DNA of 64,000 bases from Winogradskyella pacifica (GCF_013403915.1 NZ_JABFDI010000004.1:1-64000), one strand, 5' to 3'. Shown: positions 48,807-57,678, numbered from the stretch's first letter. The notes: a model not told the origin generated them from the sequence alone. Numbers and translations are program-made.

Positions 48807-50270
48807 TTATTTTTTGAGTTCACCTACTTCTCTGTTTTCACTTCCTTTTGCGATTCCCACATTTAAATCTCCTAATTCTTTTCGGTATTTTTCGACAACT
48901 ACCATAAGTTCTTTTACTTTTTCTGGGTGAGAAGCGATTACATTGTATTGCTCTCCTGGATCTCTAGATAGATTATAAAGTTCAGGTTGCTCAATAGCCA
49001 TTTTTTTCGTTTTTCCATGAACACCATCATTTCCTGCTTTTGTATCGTAAGAATTGTATTTATGTGGTAAAACTAACTTCCAGTTTCCTTTTCTAACAGC
49101 GTTTAAATTATTTTTTCTATAATAATAAAGAATCGTTTCACGAGGTGTTGCTTCAAAATCTCCTTTCCAAAGTGATGAAATATCTACGCCATCAATTTTA
49201 TTTTCAGATAGTTTTCCATCTGTAATAGCCGCAAGGGTAGGAAGTAAATCTATAGCACAGGCTAATTTATTACAAACCGTTCCTTCAGGTACATTACCAG
49301 GCCAACGAATAATAAACGGAACACGTTGACCACCTTCCCAACTAGATAATTTACCTTCTCTTAATCCTCCAGATGATCCAGCATGATTCCCATAGTTTAA
49401 CCAAGGTCCATTGTCTGTGGTAAAAATAAATATAGTGTTATCTGCAATTTTATTCTTTTCTAATGCTTTACTTATCTCTCCAACAGACCAATCAATTTCC
49501 ATCATAACATCTCCATATAATCCTTGCTCGCTTTTACCTCTAAACTTATCAGATACACCAAGTGGCACATGACCCATAGTGTGAGGAACATATAAAAAGA
49601 AGGGATCTTTTGCGTTTTTATTGATAAAATCAACAGCTTTCTCTGTGTAAAGTGTTGTTAACTCGTCTTGGTCTTCTAACGATGTTATATATTTTTTAAT
49701 TTCATTGCCTTCCATCAATGGAAGTTCTGGATATCTTGATCGTTTATGTGTTGTGGGTACTTTTTCTCCAGTTATGTTGTTACGTGGCCACATATCATTT
49801 GAATATGGTAAACCTACATACTCATCAAAACCATGTTGTAATGGTAAAAATTCTTTTTGCCATCCTAAATGCCATTTACCAAAACAAGCCGTTTTATATC
49901 CTTGTTCCTTAAACATTTCGGCAATTGTTAATTCATCGGAATTAAGTCCTTTTTTATGGAGTGGAGTTAAAGCCGCTGAAATTCCTATTCTATTGGGATA
50001 AGAACCTGTTAAAATGCCAGCACGTGAAGCACTACAAACAGGTTGAGCTGCATAATAATTTGTAAACCTCATTCCTTTACTCGCCATATGATCCAAATTA
50101 GGTGTTTGGAAACCAGTTGCGCCATAACTTCCTACATCACCATAACCTTCATCGTCTATAAAAATGATTACTACATTGGGTTTTTGGCTATTTTGATTTT
50201 GTTTAGATTGACTATAGCTATTAAGAAATAGCACTGTAGTAAATAGTAATAAAAAGTTGTACTTTCTCAT
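48807..50270 (-). CDS. S1 formylglycine sulfatase, arylsulfatase-A-like
   Basis: A 487-residue exported sulfatase; chosen start is the ATG at 50268-50270 (MRKYNFLLLFTTVLFLNSYSQ), a clear signal peptide. The open frame begins 26 codons earlier, inside the intergenic space after the oxidoreductase gene. Motifs: VVIIFIDDEGYGDVGSYG, CSASR (C79), GKWHLGW, PHTMGHVPLG, and TTDNGPWLNYGNHAGSSGGL with the RVPFIIRWPG core typical of arylsulfatase A-like enzymes. It is last in the operon running from 55433, 25 bases after the oxidoreductase stop. Confidence 0.92.
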   Translation of the reverse strand: MRKYNFLLLFTTVLFLNSYSQSKQNQNSQKPNVVIIFIDDEGYGDVGSYGATGFQTPNLDHMASKGMRFTNYYAAQPVCSASRAGILTGSYPNRIGISAALTPLHKKGLNSDELTIAEMFKEQGYKTACFGKWHLGWQKEFLPLQHGFDEYVGLPYSNDMWPRNNITGEKVPTTHKRSRYPELPLMEGNEIKKYITSLEDQDELTTLYTEKAVDFINKNAKDPFFLYVPHTMGHVPLGVSDKFRGKSEQGLYGDVMMEIDWSVGEISKALEKNKIADNTIFIFTTDNGPWLNYGNHAGSSGGLREGKLSSWEGGQRVPFIIRWPGNVPEGTVCNKLACAIDLLPTLAAITDGKLSENKIDGVDISSLWKGDFEATPRETILYYYRKNNLNAVRKGNWKLVLPHKYNSYDTKAGNDGVHGKTKKMAIEQPELYNLSRDPGEQYNVIASHPEKVKELMVVVEKYRKELGDLNVGIAKGSENREVGELKK

Positions 50271-50295
50271 TATTGAAATTCTTAATTTAAACTGA

Positions 50296-51630
50296 TTATA
50301 AAACAATTGTCTTACCTGGAATTGGAACCGGATAATCTCCAAATTCATTTGGCAAAACAGGTGGAGTTGAACTCATATTAATGTCATCTGTGTAATTGAA
50401 TAAAGGAACCTTAGACTGTATAGCTTCGTCCCATTGTAGTTCTTTACCAGACCAACCAGCCATTCTACCAAAAACCCCTGTCATAGATGATTTTGCGGCA
50501 TAAAAAGCGTCATTAAAATAAGGTTTATTATGGTAAATACTTTCAATTAAATTTTTCTGAACTAAGTCGAATGAGCCATGCAGGCGACCGTATTCTTTAC
50601 TACTTGCTCTAAAAACTTCTTTTCCTTTATTATTATAAATTACAGCGTCTTCAGTAATAATACACTTACCTTTTGTTCCATAAAAATACTCTCCATTTTT
50701 ATTTTTACAATTTGGTATATTTCTACTATAACTATGCAAAGACACATCATTTTTATATTTGAAGTTAGAGGTTAAGCTATCAAAACCGCCCAAAGAACCT
50801 GAGAAATTCTTATCAGGAGATTTCCCTCCTAAAGCGATTACAGATTGTGGATTAGTTTCATTTAAAACCCAGTTTACAATGTCTAAATTATGCACATGAA
50901 ACTCTTCAATATTTCCTCCACTTACCCAAGCAAACGATCTCCAATGTCTATTTTGAAATTCCATTTCTGTCCACTGTTCTTCTCTCTTACGTTCTAAATC
51001 TCCTATAGGTTTTCCTAGCCAATAACATTCTGCGGTATGAATGTCACCAATTGCTCCATCATGTATTTCGTTAACTACAGCTTGGTATCCTGGAGAATAT
51101 CTTCTTTGTAATCCAGCTGCTACGTACAATTTATTTTGTTTCGCTAATGAAGCTGCAGCTATAACTTGCTGAAAACCGATAGAATCTACACAAACAGGTT
51201 TTTCTATAAATACGTGTTTTCCTTGTTTTATAGCTTCTTGAAAAATAGCAGGTTTAAATGCGGCAGGAGTTGTAATGAATACAATATCTGCTAAAGCAAT
51301 TGCATCTTTATAGCCTTGGAAACCAGTAAATTTAGTGTCTTCAGTTACTTTTATTCTGCTTTTGTTTTTCACTGCCTTTAATAATACTTTTTCTCTGTGA
51401 TCAATTTTGTCTTTAAACAAATCACACATGGCAACAAGCTCTGTGGGAATTTCTAAATCTAAAGCTGCTTTAACTGCTCTTGCACCTCTTCCTCCACATC
51501 CAATGTAGGCTATTTTTAATGCATCTGATGAACTATTATGAAAGCCTAAGACGTTATCTAAAACTTTTGATGAGGTTAAAAGTCCGGCTCCAGCTAAAAC
51601 TGAATTTTTAATAAAATTTCTTCTTTCCAT
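50296..51630 (-). CDS. Tat-exported Gfo/Idh/MocA-family oxidoreductase
   Basis: A 444-residue NAD(P)-dependent sugar oxidoreductase-family protein with a twin-arginine signal (MERRNFIKNSVLAGAGLLTS), so it is exported folded, probably with its cofactor bound as in glucose-fructose oxidoreductase. The Rossmann motif IAYIGCGGRGARAVKAAL is near residue 38. FIEKPVCVD contains the family EKP motif. A C-terminal substrate domain follows (WVSGGNIEEFHVHNLDIVNW). Its operon partners are an FGE-like protein, YceI, ApbE and a DUF1080 lipoprotein. It may oxidise a sugar hydroxyl to a keto group, enabling glycosidic bond cleavage; substrate unknown. Confidence 0.88.
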   Translation of the reverse strand: MERRNFIKNSVLAGAGLLTSSKVLDNVLGFHNSSSDALKIAYIGCGGRGARAVKAALDLEIPTELVAMCDLFKDKIDHREKVLLKAVKNKSRIKVTEDTKFTGFQGYKDAIALADIVFITTPAAFKPAIFQEAIKQGKHVFIEKPVCVDSIGFQQVIAAASLAKQNKLYVAAGLQRRYSPGYQAVVNEIHDGAIGDIHTAECYWLGKPIGDLERKREEQWTEMEFQNRHWRSFAWVSGGNIEEFHVHNLDIVNWVLNETNPQSVIALGGKSPDKNFSGSLGGFDSLTSNFKYKNDVSLHSYSRNIPNCKNKNGEYFYGTKGKCIITEDAVIYNNKGKEVFRASSKEYGRLHGSFDLVQKNLIESIYHNKPYFNDAFYAAKSSMTGVFGRMAGWSGKELQWDEAIQSKVPLFNYTDDINMSSTPPVLPNEFGDYPVPIPGKTIVL

Positions 51631-51660
51631 TATTTTATATTTTTGATTAACTGAATAGGT

Positions 51661-52620
51661 TTATTCTAACATTGAAGAAAAGAATAGTTCTACATCTTCC
51701 TTACTTGGCTGCTCTAAAGGTCTTACCAATCTAAAACCAACAAACTCAGAATCTGTGTTCCACCAAAAACTTTTAGGTAATTGTGGGTCTCTTGCTTTCC
51801 AATCGTCTGTTGAAGTTATTCTATTTGTACTTCTGCATTCCGTTTCATCATCTAAAAATGAACCTCCTCGGGCTGATCTTGGGTACAATGCATCTGGCAT
51901 TCCTCTAGGATCTTTTTCTCCATCTTTTATTGTAGTGTAATAATCGGCATAATACTGATCTAAACACCACTCGGACACATTTCCATAAATATCATATAAG
52001 CCGTTAGGGTTTGGTTTTTTTAAACCAACTTGGTGTAATTGTCCTTCTGAATTTTCGGCATACCAAGCATATTCTGATAAATCATTTTTCTTTTTTCCGA
52101 AGAAATACGGAGTTTCTGTGCCTGCTTTTGCAGCCAATTCCCATTCTGCTTCGGTTGGAATTCTATAAAAAATCCCCGTTCTTTTATAGAGCCAACGGCA
52201 ATAAGATAATGCTCCATATTGTGTTAAACCAACAGTTGGTTTCATATCATCATCTCCTAATCCTTTTGAAGGATCTTCATACGGACTTGAGGGTCTAGAA
52301 ATAACTTCAGTGTTTAAAGTGCCATCAGCTAATATATCACTTGTAGCATCTGTAAATAGTAAAAATTCTTTCTGAGTCACCTCAAAAGCACCCATCCAAA
52401 AAGAACTAACTTCCACTTGTTTTTGTGGCAACTCATCAGCTTCTTTTTGTTTATCTTTTTTTGATGCTCCTAGCATAAAAGTAGCACCTTTAATCGGCAC
52501 CATCTTAAAGGATACATCAGTACCTTTAATCTGTTGTGAATACGGTTTAAATTCAGCTTGAGCAAATCCATTTGTAGCTAAAAAAACAAATGGTATAATT
52601 AATAATTTAAGTAATTTCAT
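51661..52620 (-). CDS. Exported FGE/SUMF1-like protein lacking one catalytic cysteine
   Basis: A 319-residue protein of the formylglycine-generating-enzyme (SUMF1) fold with a signal peptide (cleavage near NGFAQA, residue 21). Family features: MVPIKGATFMLGAS, YRIPTEAEWELAAKAG, GNVSEWCLDQY and the core RGGSF with GFRLVRP at the end. In aerobic FGEs two cysteines follow RGGSY (pattern LCxxxxC). Here the segment is LDDETEC, so the first cysteine is Asp (D257) and only C262 remains. With the export signal this argues against a true sulfatase maturase; it may be a structural or substrate-binding relative. It lies 30 bases before the oxidoreductase. Confidence 0.85.
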   Translation of the reverse strand: MKLLKLLIIPFVFLATNGFAQAEFKPYSQQIKGTDVSFKMVPIKGATFMLGASKKDKQKEADELPQKQVEVSSFWMGAFEVTQKEFLLFTDATSDILADGTLNTEVISRPSSPYEDPSKGLGDDDMKPTVGLTQYGALSYCRWLYKRTGIFYRIPTEAEWELAAKAGTETPYFFGKKKNDLSEYAWYAENSEGQLHQVGLKKPNPNGLYDIYGNVSEWCLDQYYADYYTTIKDGEKDPRGMPDALYPRSARGGSFLDDETECRSTNRITSTDDWKARDPQLPKSFWWNTDSEFVGFRLVRPLEQPSKEDVELFFSSMLE

Positions 52621-52640
52621 ATAATAGTAATTAAGGTGAT

Positions 52641-53234
52641 TTATAGTTTTATAAAGCTTAAATTAAACTTTACATTTAATTCGTCTTTTGTTTTTAGTTG
52701 ACCAAAGAAAGCAGTTGGCTTTACAATATTAAACATAGCCATTGTCAGATCTTTAGAGCCTTCGAAAGACATAGTTTTCATTTCCGGATTAAAAAATCCA
52801 TTTAATGCAACTGTAAGCGGTTTGCTAACACCTGCCGCTGTAATTGTCCCTACAGACTCTAACACAAATTTATCACCATCTAAAGCTGTAATCTTATTTT
52901 CAATAGACTTATAAGTTACCAATGGATTTACATCACTAATTAAAGCTTTTTTAATTTTTGAATCCATAATTGGCCCTCTACCACTTTCCATTTTATCAAC
53001 TGGAAAACTAAATTCTAAATTTGAATAAAGAATTTCACCAACTTCAATTTTAATATCTTCTGATGTAGTAAAGTTTCCTGTAGCCTCCATAACTTCAACA
53101 GACCAATCACTAACCGTTGAAGATCCATCAATTTTCATTGTAGATTCTTTAGAAAGCGTGAATGTTGTTTGCGCCTCAACCCCTAAACTAACCAATAAAA
53201 AAGCTAGTAATAGTATGCTTATTTTAGTATTCAT
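52641..53234 (-). CDS. YceI-family periplasmic lipocalin-like protein
   Basis: A 197-residue exported protein; signal peptide to about residue 21 (LGVEAQ). The mature part is a single YceI domain of alternating beta strands: MKIDGSSTVSDWSVEVMEATG, FSFPVDKMESGRGPIMDSKI, and FVLESVGTITAAGVSKPLTV. Some members of the family bind isoprenoid lipids or quinones; others have no known role. It lies three bases from apbE and 20 bases before the FGE-like gene, so it is firmly in the operon. A link to electron transfer for the exported oxidoreductase is inference. Confidence 0.86.
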   Translation of the reverse strand: MNTKISILLLAFLLVSLGVEAQTTFTLSKESTMKIDGSSTVSDWSVEVMEATGNFTTSEDIKIEVGEILYSNLEFSFPVDKMESGRGPIMDSKIKKALISDVNPLVTYKSIENKITALDGDKFVLESVGTITAAGVSKPLTVALNGFFNPEMKTMSFEGSKDLTMAMFNIVKPTAFFGQLKTKDELNVKFNLSFIKL

Positions 53235-53237
53235 TCT

Positions 53238-54227
53238 TTAATTTTTATCTGTTTTAAGAAATTTCTTCGTCTCAAAAATTATATCGTGCTTGTTAAAAAT
53301 TAACAATTCAATATTCTTATGATTATCGATTATTTTTTCTATTTCATCTTTGTTCACTACAATATTGAATGTTGATGCCAAATAATCAGCTTCAACGGCA
53401 CTATTTGCAATTACTGATGATGTGAAATTATGAGAAACCGGTGTTAATGTTTTTGGATTTACAATGTGAGAATACTTTTTACCTTCAATTATTCTAAATC
53501 GGTATGTTTTACCCGAAGTTGCTATTGCTTGACCAGATTTTAATGCTACGATATAACTATTACTATTTGTTGCTGACACACCAACATTCCAAAAATCAGT
53601 ATTCTCAGGTCTGCCAAACACTCTTATGTCGCCTGCAGCTTCAATTAAAAAGGAAGTGATGTTTTTTTTCTTTAGAAATGCATAAACTTCGTCAATGATA
53701 TACCCTTTGGCAATGCCTCCTAAGTCTAATTCACTCTTTCTTGCCAGAAAAATATCGTTGGAATCTGTAATCGTTAAAACGGACTTTAATCCAACAAATT
53801 TCTGTTGTTTTAATATCGAATTCTTTGAAGGAAACCTCTTGTTTTTTTCTGCTTTATCCCAAAAGTCAATTAACGGTTTTATTGAAATATCAAAATAACC
53901 ATTGGTGTTTTTATGGGCTTGTTGTGATAGTTTTAAAAGTGCTATTAATTGGGATGAAGCATTTTTAAGTTTCCTTTTTCTATTCAATAAACTTATGTCG
54001 CTCTTTTTTAAGTAATTGCTAAAAATTAGGTTTAAAGAATCAACGAACAAATAAGTCTGATTAGCAATTAAATCTGCATTGTTTTTTTCTGAAGTGTAAA
54101 AAATCAGTTTAAAATCTCCACCGAGCTTTTTCTCATTATATGTAAACTTATCTGCATATAAATTTACTGTTGTAAAAACAGCAATTAACAGCATAACGTT
54201 TTTATATAAATTCCTTCTAACTTTCAC
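53238..54227 (-). CDS. apbE: ApbE-family FAD:protein FMN transferase
   Basis: A 329-residue exported enzyme of the ApbE family, which attaches FMN to Thr or Ser of periplasmic or membrane redox proteins. It has a signal peptide (to about 25), FDISIKPLIDFWDKAEK, ELDLGGIAKGYIIDEVYAFL with the FAD-binding core (about 165-184), FLIEAAGDIRVFGRP, and TSGKTYRFRIIEGKKYSHIVNPKT near residue 245, which holds the metal/flavin residues. No clear flavin-acceptor domain (FMN-binding domain) is encoded nearby, so its target is unknown. Its stop is three bases before yceI. Confidence 0.88.
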   Translation of the reverse strand: MKVRRNLYKNVMLLIAVFTTVNLYADKFTYNEKKLGGDFKLIFYTSEKNNADLIANQTYLFVDSLNLIFSNYLKKSDISLLNRKRKLKNASSQLIALLKLSQQAHKNTNGYFDISIKPLIDFWDKAEKNKRFPSKNSILKQQKFVGLKSVLTITDSNDIFLARKSELDLGGIAKGYIIDEVYAFLKKKNITSFLIEAAGDIRVFGRPENTDFWNVGVSATNSNSYIVALKSGQAIATSGKTYRFRIIEGKKYSHIVNPKTLTPVSHNFTSSVIANSAVEADYLASTFNIVVNKDEIEKIIDNHKNIELLIFNKHDIIFETKKFLKTDKN

Positions 54228-54323
54228 TTTACAAATTTTAACCTTTTTAATAAATCGATGCTTTACTTTAGTTAGCTGTCTTTTTTAAGGTAAAAAACAA
54301 CAAAAACCGAATTCCTAAATCTT

Positions 54324-55091
54324 CTATTTTTTGTGTAATTTGTATTTGATGTTTTTAAACGCAACAGGACCATGATCTCCTTGTATCATAATAGGAGCCA
54401 TAGAAGTTTCTGTCTTAAAAGCAGCTGCTCTAGTTGGGCCAGTAACTTCAATGTTTTTATGTATTAGTACGCCGTTTAACCAAACTTCATCAAATTTTGC
54501 GTTTTTAGTTTTATTTCCTTTTTCATCAAAAGTAGGTGCGTTAAATTTTATTTTTATGTGTTGCCATAAACCAGCAGCTTTAGCAGCGTTTATAGTAGGA
54601 GGATGCCCTTCGTAACCTTGTTTTCCTTTTTCTGCTGTTTTGTCCCAGCGTTGGTAAATAGCTCCCATATCTGAATATGTAGGTTCTTTGACGTTCCAGC
54701 TGTCAAAAAGTTGGATTTCATATCTTCCCTGTAGGTAAATGCCCGAATTAGATCCTATGGGCATCATAACATCTAACTCTAGCTCAATATCTCCATGCTC
54801 AAAATTTGTGAAAATATTTTTTCTTGAAGTTCTATCTGAATTGTTTAATAATACACCAATGCCATCAACCCCTGAAATGCTTCTTTTTTTGGACGTATTT
54901 ACGACTGCGTCACTTACAATTTGCCAGTTTTTTGAAGTTGGTTTAAAATCTGAAAGATCTTCCAATGCCATATGCGTGTATGGTAACGTCTTAAGGTGTT
55001 GCGACGTTTGGCCTGTTTTGTCAACGTCTTTTTGTAACCCACATGAACTGATGAGTATTAAAAGCAAAAGATAATTAATAGGTTTTTTCAT
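54324..55091 (-). CDS. DUF1080 (3-keto-disaccharide hydrolase-type) lipoprotein
   Basis: A 255-residue lipoprotein; the lipobox LISSC puts the lipidated cysteine at about residue 17. The mature part is a concanavalin-like sandwich of the DUF1080 family, with NFEHGDIELELDVMMPIGSN, SGIYLQGRYEIQLFDSW, YQRWDKTAEKGKQGYEG and MIQGDHGPVAFKNIKYKLH. DUF1080 proteins have been linked to hydrolysis of 3-keto-disaccharides, and others may bind glycans. With the exported Gfo/Idh/MocA oxidoreductase in the same operon, a keto-glycoside pathway is plausible but inferred. Confidence 0.85.
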   Translation of the reverse strand: MKKPINYLLLLILISSCGLQKDVDKTGQTSQHLKTLPYTHMALEDLSDFKPTSKNWQIVSDAVVNTSKKRSISGVDGIGVLLNNSDRTSRKNIFTNFEHGDIELELDVMMPIGSNSGIYLQGRYEIQLFDSWNVKEPTYSDMGAIYQRWDKTAEKGKQGYEGHPPTINAAKAAGLWQHIKIKFNAPTFDEKGNKTKNAKFDEVWLNGVLIHKNIEVTGPTRAAAFKTETSMAPIMIQGDHGPVAFKNIKYKLHKK

Positions 55092-55127
55092 GCTAGGTTT
55101 TTAAATTTACACTAATAGGATAGATTT

Positions 55128-55433
55128 CTATTCACCATCCCTTTTACCAACAGGTTTTAAGTATCTTTCATCGAATCCTTCAGAATAAAACGGATAATTG
55201 TCCCAAGGTGATAAGCCTTCCATTCTAGGATCGTTTGTCTCTTTCAAATACGTGAACAATTCGTCTTTTACATTTTCTAAAGAAATGTGTTTGTAAGATT
55301 GGTCGTCTGAAATACAAAACAGAATATTTGGTCTCTTCTTGTTTGGGTTTTTATCACTAGTTTTCTTTTGTGCATTCGCAACAATAGAAATGGCACAAAT
55401 AAGTAGAAGAGTTAAATAGTTTTTGAATATCAT
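55128..55433 (-). pseudogene. Internally deleted S1 sulfatase remnant
   Basis: A 101-codon intact frame combining the two ends of a sulfatase. Residues 1-47 are a signal peptide and the metal-binding start RPNILFCISDDQSYKHISL. Residues about 53-101 are a typical sulfatase C-terminus, DELFTYLKETNDPRMEGLSP, then aspartate/tyrosine-rich residues. The maturation motif CxPSR, GKWH and DNG segments are all missing, so several hundred residues were lost in frame. The product cannot be catalytic. The frame has no stop, so loss may be recent, or the short peptide may still be made. It is the first gene of the operon; 36 bases separate it from DUF1080. Confidence 0.75.
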
Positions 55434-55609
55434 GTTTAATATGTTCGCCAGTACAATACCAAAATTAGCGATAAGTCTGTTTTTAATATTTCTCTAATCT
55501 ATCTTTTCCTTGCTCTATCATATTAAAAGGCGAGATTTAGGTCTACTGTTGAAGTCTTTAATATTCTGGGAGCAAATGTCACCTCTTTTAAGGATCAGGC
55601 AAAACCAAT

Positions 55610-55648
55610 AAAAAAGTCCTTAGTTAAAAATTTAACCAAGGACTTTTT
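55610..55648 (-). terminator. Terminator of the surface lipoprotein gene
   Basis: aaaaagtcctt-gttaaa / tttaac-aaggacttttt pairs with one A-C mismatch and a 3-base loop; T and A tracts lie at both sides. Confidence 0.75.
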
Positions 55649-55680
55649 ATTGTCATGTCATCTAATTGTTCTAATGATTC

Positions 55681-57369
55681 TTAAATTATATCATAAGTAA
55701 TCGTATCGATATAAAATTCAAGACCATTATCTAAATTTGTAAAGTTATTACCTATTAATCTAATTTCTCCGTTAATTATATCAGATGTTAGGTCAGCACC
55801 TGTTGGTGTTCCTGAAAAATCAAATACCATCGTATGCCATCCAGCCTCGTCCGATTCAACAAAATTATGTTGTACATATTGTACAGCAGTACCATCACTT
55901 AAATAGAATCTAATACGCTCATTAGCATCAAAATTACTAATGTCATTGTAACTAGGCCAGTACATACGTACGGTTACTATTAAATTACTATAATCAGCAA
56001 GTGTAACACCCTCTCCTTCATTGAAATCAAAACTAAGGCTTTTATTTCCACTACCAGAAGTAGAACCTATAGTCCATTTTGTTACAGTCGTAGCTTCTAC
56101 ATCTGCAGCATCAGGATTTGCTACTGTTGTTACAGAACAGTCCGTACAAGTCGTTGCCAATGTTAAATTTGTAATTGAATTGTCTACATCGAGCCAAGTA
56201 TTTTGTGTAGGTGCACTAACATCTTTCTCTAGAGTTACTTTTGCTAACCTAAAAATTGGGTTTGTTGTATTACCTTCAGTTAACATCTCATCTAGAGTAA
56301 TAGTAACCGTAAGCGGTGTACCTGAAACCAATGAAATCGTTGATGGGAATTCAAAATCGATAGCTGGAGCACTACCACCATTCTCGGTAGAAGTAGCCGC
56401 ATAAGAAAAAGGTGTCTCTGGATAACCTGTCACAGAAACTGTTCCGCTAACGCTACCTTTTGCTCTTTTTGCTAACTCTAAGTTTAATGTTGCATTAATT
56501 GCAGTAGCTGAATTTGTAGTTAAGTCAAAAGTAAAAACTGCAGTGGCACCATCATCACTAGCATCTTCAGTACCAACACCTATAAAGTTATTGTTTTCTA
56601 CAAGTACGCCTGTACCTCCCACGGTAATAATATCCTGGTTAAGATCATCTTCATCTTCATTTCCTACATTAAATGTTTGACTATTATCTCCCGCGTCATC
56701 AAATAATAGTGCTGGGTTACCATCATCATTACCGCCACCGTCATCATTACCACCACCATCACCATAATCACCATCAGATTCTAAGATGATTTGTACTACA
56801 AATCCTTCCATGTTATCTATACTGTCAGAAATAAAGATAAACCTTCCGATGTTTTCAAAATTAAAAGAATACACACCGTTTTCTTCACCATTAGTTGCTT
56901 CTATAAGCGTCTCCGCTGTGTAAGGCCAGTCATTTCCCTCTGCATCATCAATTCTAAGGGTAGGGTGTTTCGCTTTTAATACTCCAAATGCAAATTGTAA
57001 ATTTTCCTCAAGGGCACGTGGATAACTCGTTGTATAATTTTCGTATGCGTCAGAATATAAATATATTTTATCTATAATGTCTGTTGTTGTGTTTACGCCA
57101 AACCCTATGCCTTCGGATAAATATTGCCATCTTACGATACCATCGGCTGCTGAAGTTATCTCTTCTGGTTCTCCGTGTAATGCTTCTAATTCTACTGAAG
57201 TATCTACTCCTATTTCTATACCTTCTACGGTTTTGAAATCTACTGTACCATATTCGTTCATACCAAATGAACCTTGTTCTGGTATCACTACTGGGTCATA
57301 GTCTGGATCAGATGAACAGGATATGCTAAACAATAATAGAATAGCTGAAATATACTTGATAGTTTTCAT
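55681..57369 (-). CDS. Multimodular surface lipoprotein, probable glycan-binding protein
   Basis: A 562-residue lipoprotein: lipobox SISC (C18) followed by SSDPDYD, which suits surface export in Bacteroidota. An N-terminal domain (about 30-200) that I do not recognise is followed by a Gly/Asp linker (DGGGNDDGGGNDDG, about 203-217). Next is a beta module (about 220-381) homologous to the small secreted protein at 31022, then a C-terminal jelly-roll-like domain (about 390-562, ending LEFYIDTITYDII) of the kind found in carbohydrate-binding modules. No catalytic motif. It probably captures fucan at the cell surface, like a SusE/SusF-type protein, although no SusC/D pair is adjacent. Confidence 0.78.
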   Translation of the reverse strand: MKTIKYISAILLLFSISCSSDPDYDPVVIPEQGSFGMNEYGTVDFKTVEGIEIGVDTSVELEALHGEPEEITSAADGIVRWQYLSEGIGFGVNTTTDIIDKIYLYSDAYENYTTSYPRALEENLQFAFGVLKAKHPTLRIDDAEGNDWPYTAETLIEATNGEENGVYSFNFENIGRFIFISDSIDNMEGFVVQIILESDGDYGDGGGNDDGGGNDDGNPALLFDDAGDNSQTFNVGNEDEDDLNQDIITVGGTGVLVENNNFIGVGTEDASDDGATAVFTFDLTTNSATAINATLNLELAKRAKGSVSGTVSVTGYPETPFSYAATSTENGGSAPAIDFEFPSTISLVSGTPLTVTITLDEMLTEGNTTNPIFRLAKVTLEKDVSAPTQNTWLDVDNSITNLTLATTCTDCSVTTVANPDAADVEATTVTKWTIGSTSGSGNKSLSFDFNEGEGVTLADYSNLIVTVRMYWPSYNDISNFDANERIRFYLSDGTAVQYVQHNFVESDEAGWHTMVFDFSGTPTGADLTSDIINGEIRLIGNNFTNLDNGLEFYIDTITYDII

Positions 57370-57677
57370 AAAGATTGAATTAGTATTAATATGTCATCAA
57401 ATATCTCATACTTATGCGAAAAAACGATTCTTTATTCTATCAAATGCTTGCTCTTTTTATGCATAAGTAAGATTTAGTCGTTAATTAGCACGTTAAATCA
57501 TAGTTTATGGTCTTTAGTTGATACAATATTTAAAAGGTTTGAATTTGGACTTCTCGGGTTTTTAACACAACCCAAATACTTAAACTTAGTCTGCTAACTT
57601 AACAACTATTTTATCAATAATAGGTTTTGATTCATTTTCTGAAGAATCCTTAATTTTAAATTCAACTTCAAACCCTA
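57370..57677. other. 308-base gap with promoter space and a gene remnant
   Basis: This region is upstream of the surface lipoprotein gene and downstream of the histidine phosphatase. The half at 57370-57580 should carry the lipoprotein promoter; no clear consensus seen. The half at 57586-57678 has a coding-like frame listed separately. Confidence 0.5.
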
Positions 57678-57678
57678 T
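57586..57678 (-). pseudogene. Possible C-terminal gene remnant
   Basis: A start-less 31-codon frame on the minus strand reads GFEVEFKIKDSSENESKPII, then DKIVVKLAD and a stop. The residue pattern is strongly protein-like (alternating beta strand, then a conserved-looking end). It begins right after the histidine phosphatase stop, in another frame. It may be the tail of a deleted gene; I do not recognise the family. Confidence 0.35.

Noticed and set aside
31022..57369. DNGAT (31022 protein) and DDGAT (55681 protein) as ApbE flavin-acceptor sites
   Set aside because: The acceptor pattern needs Ser or Thr before G-A-T and an FMN-binding domain. These lie on a strand of the shared beta module, where the match looks accidental.
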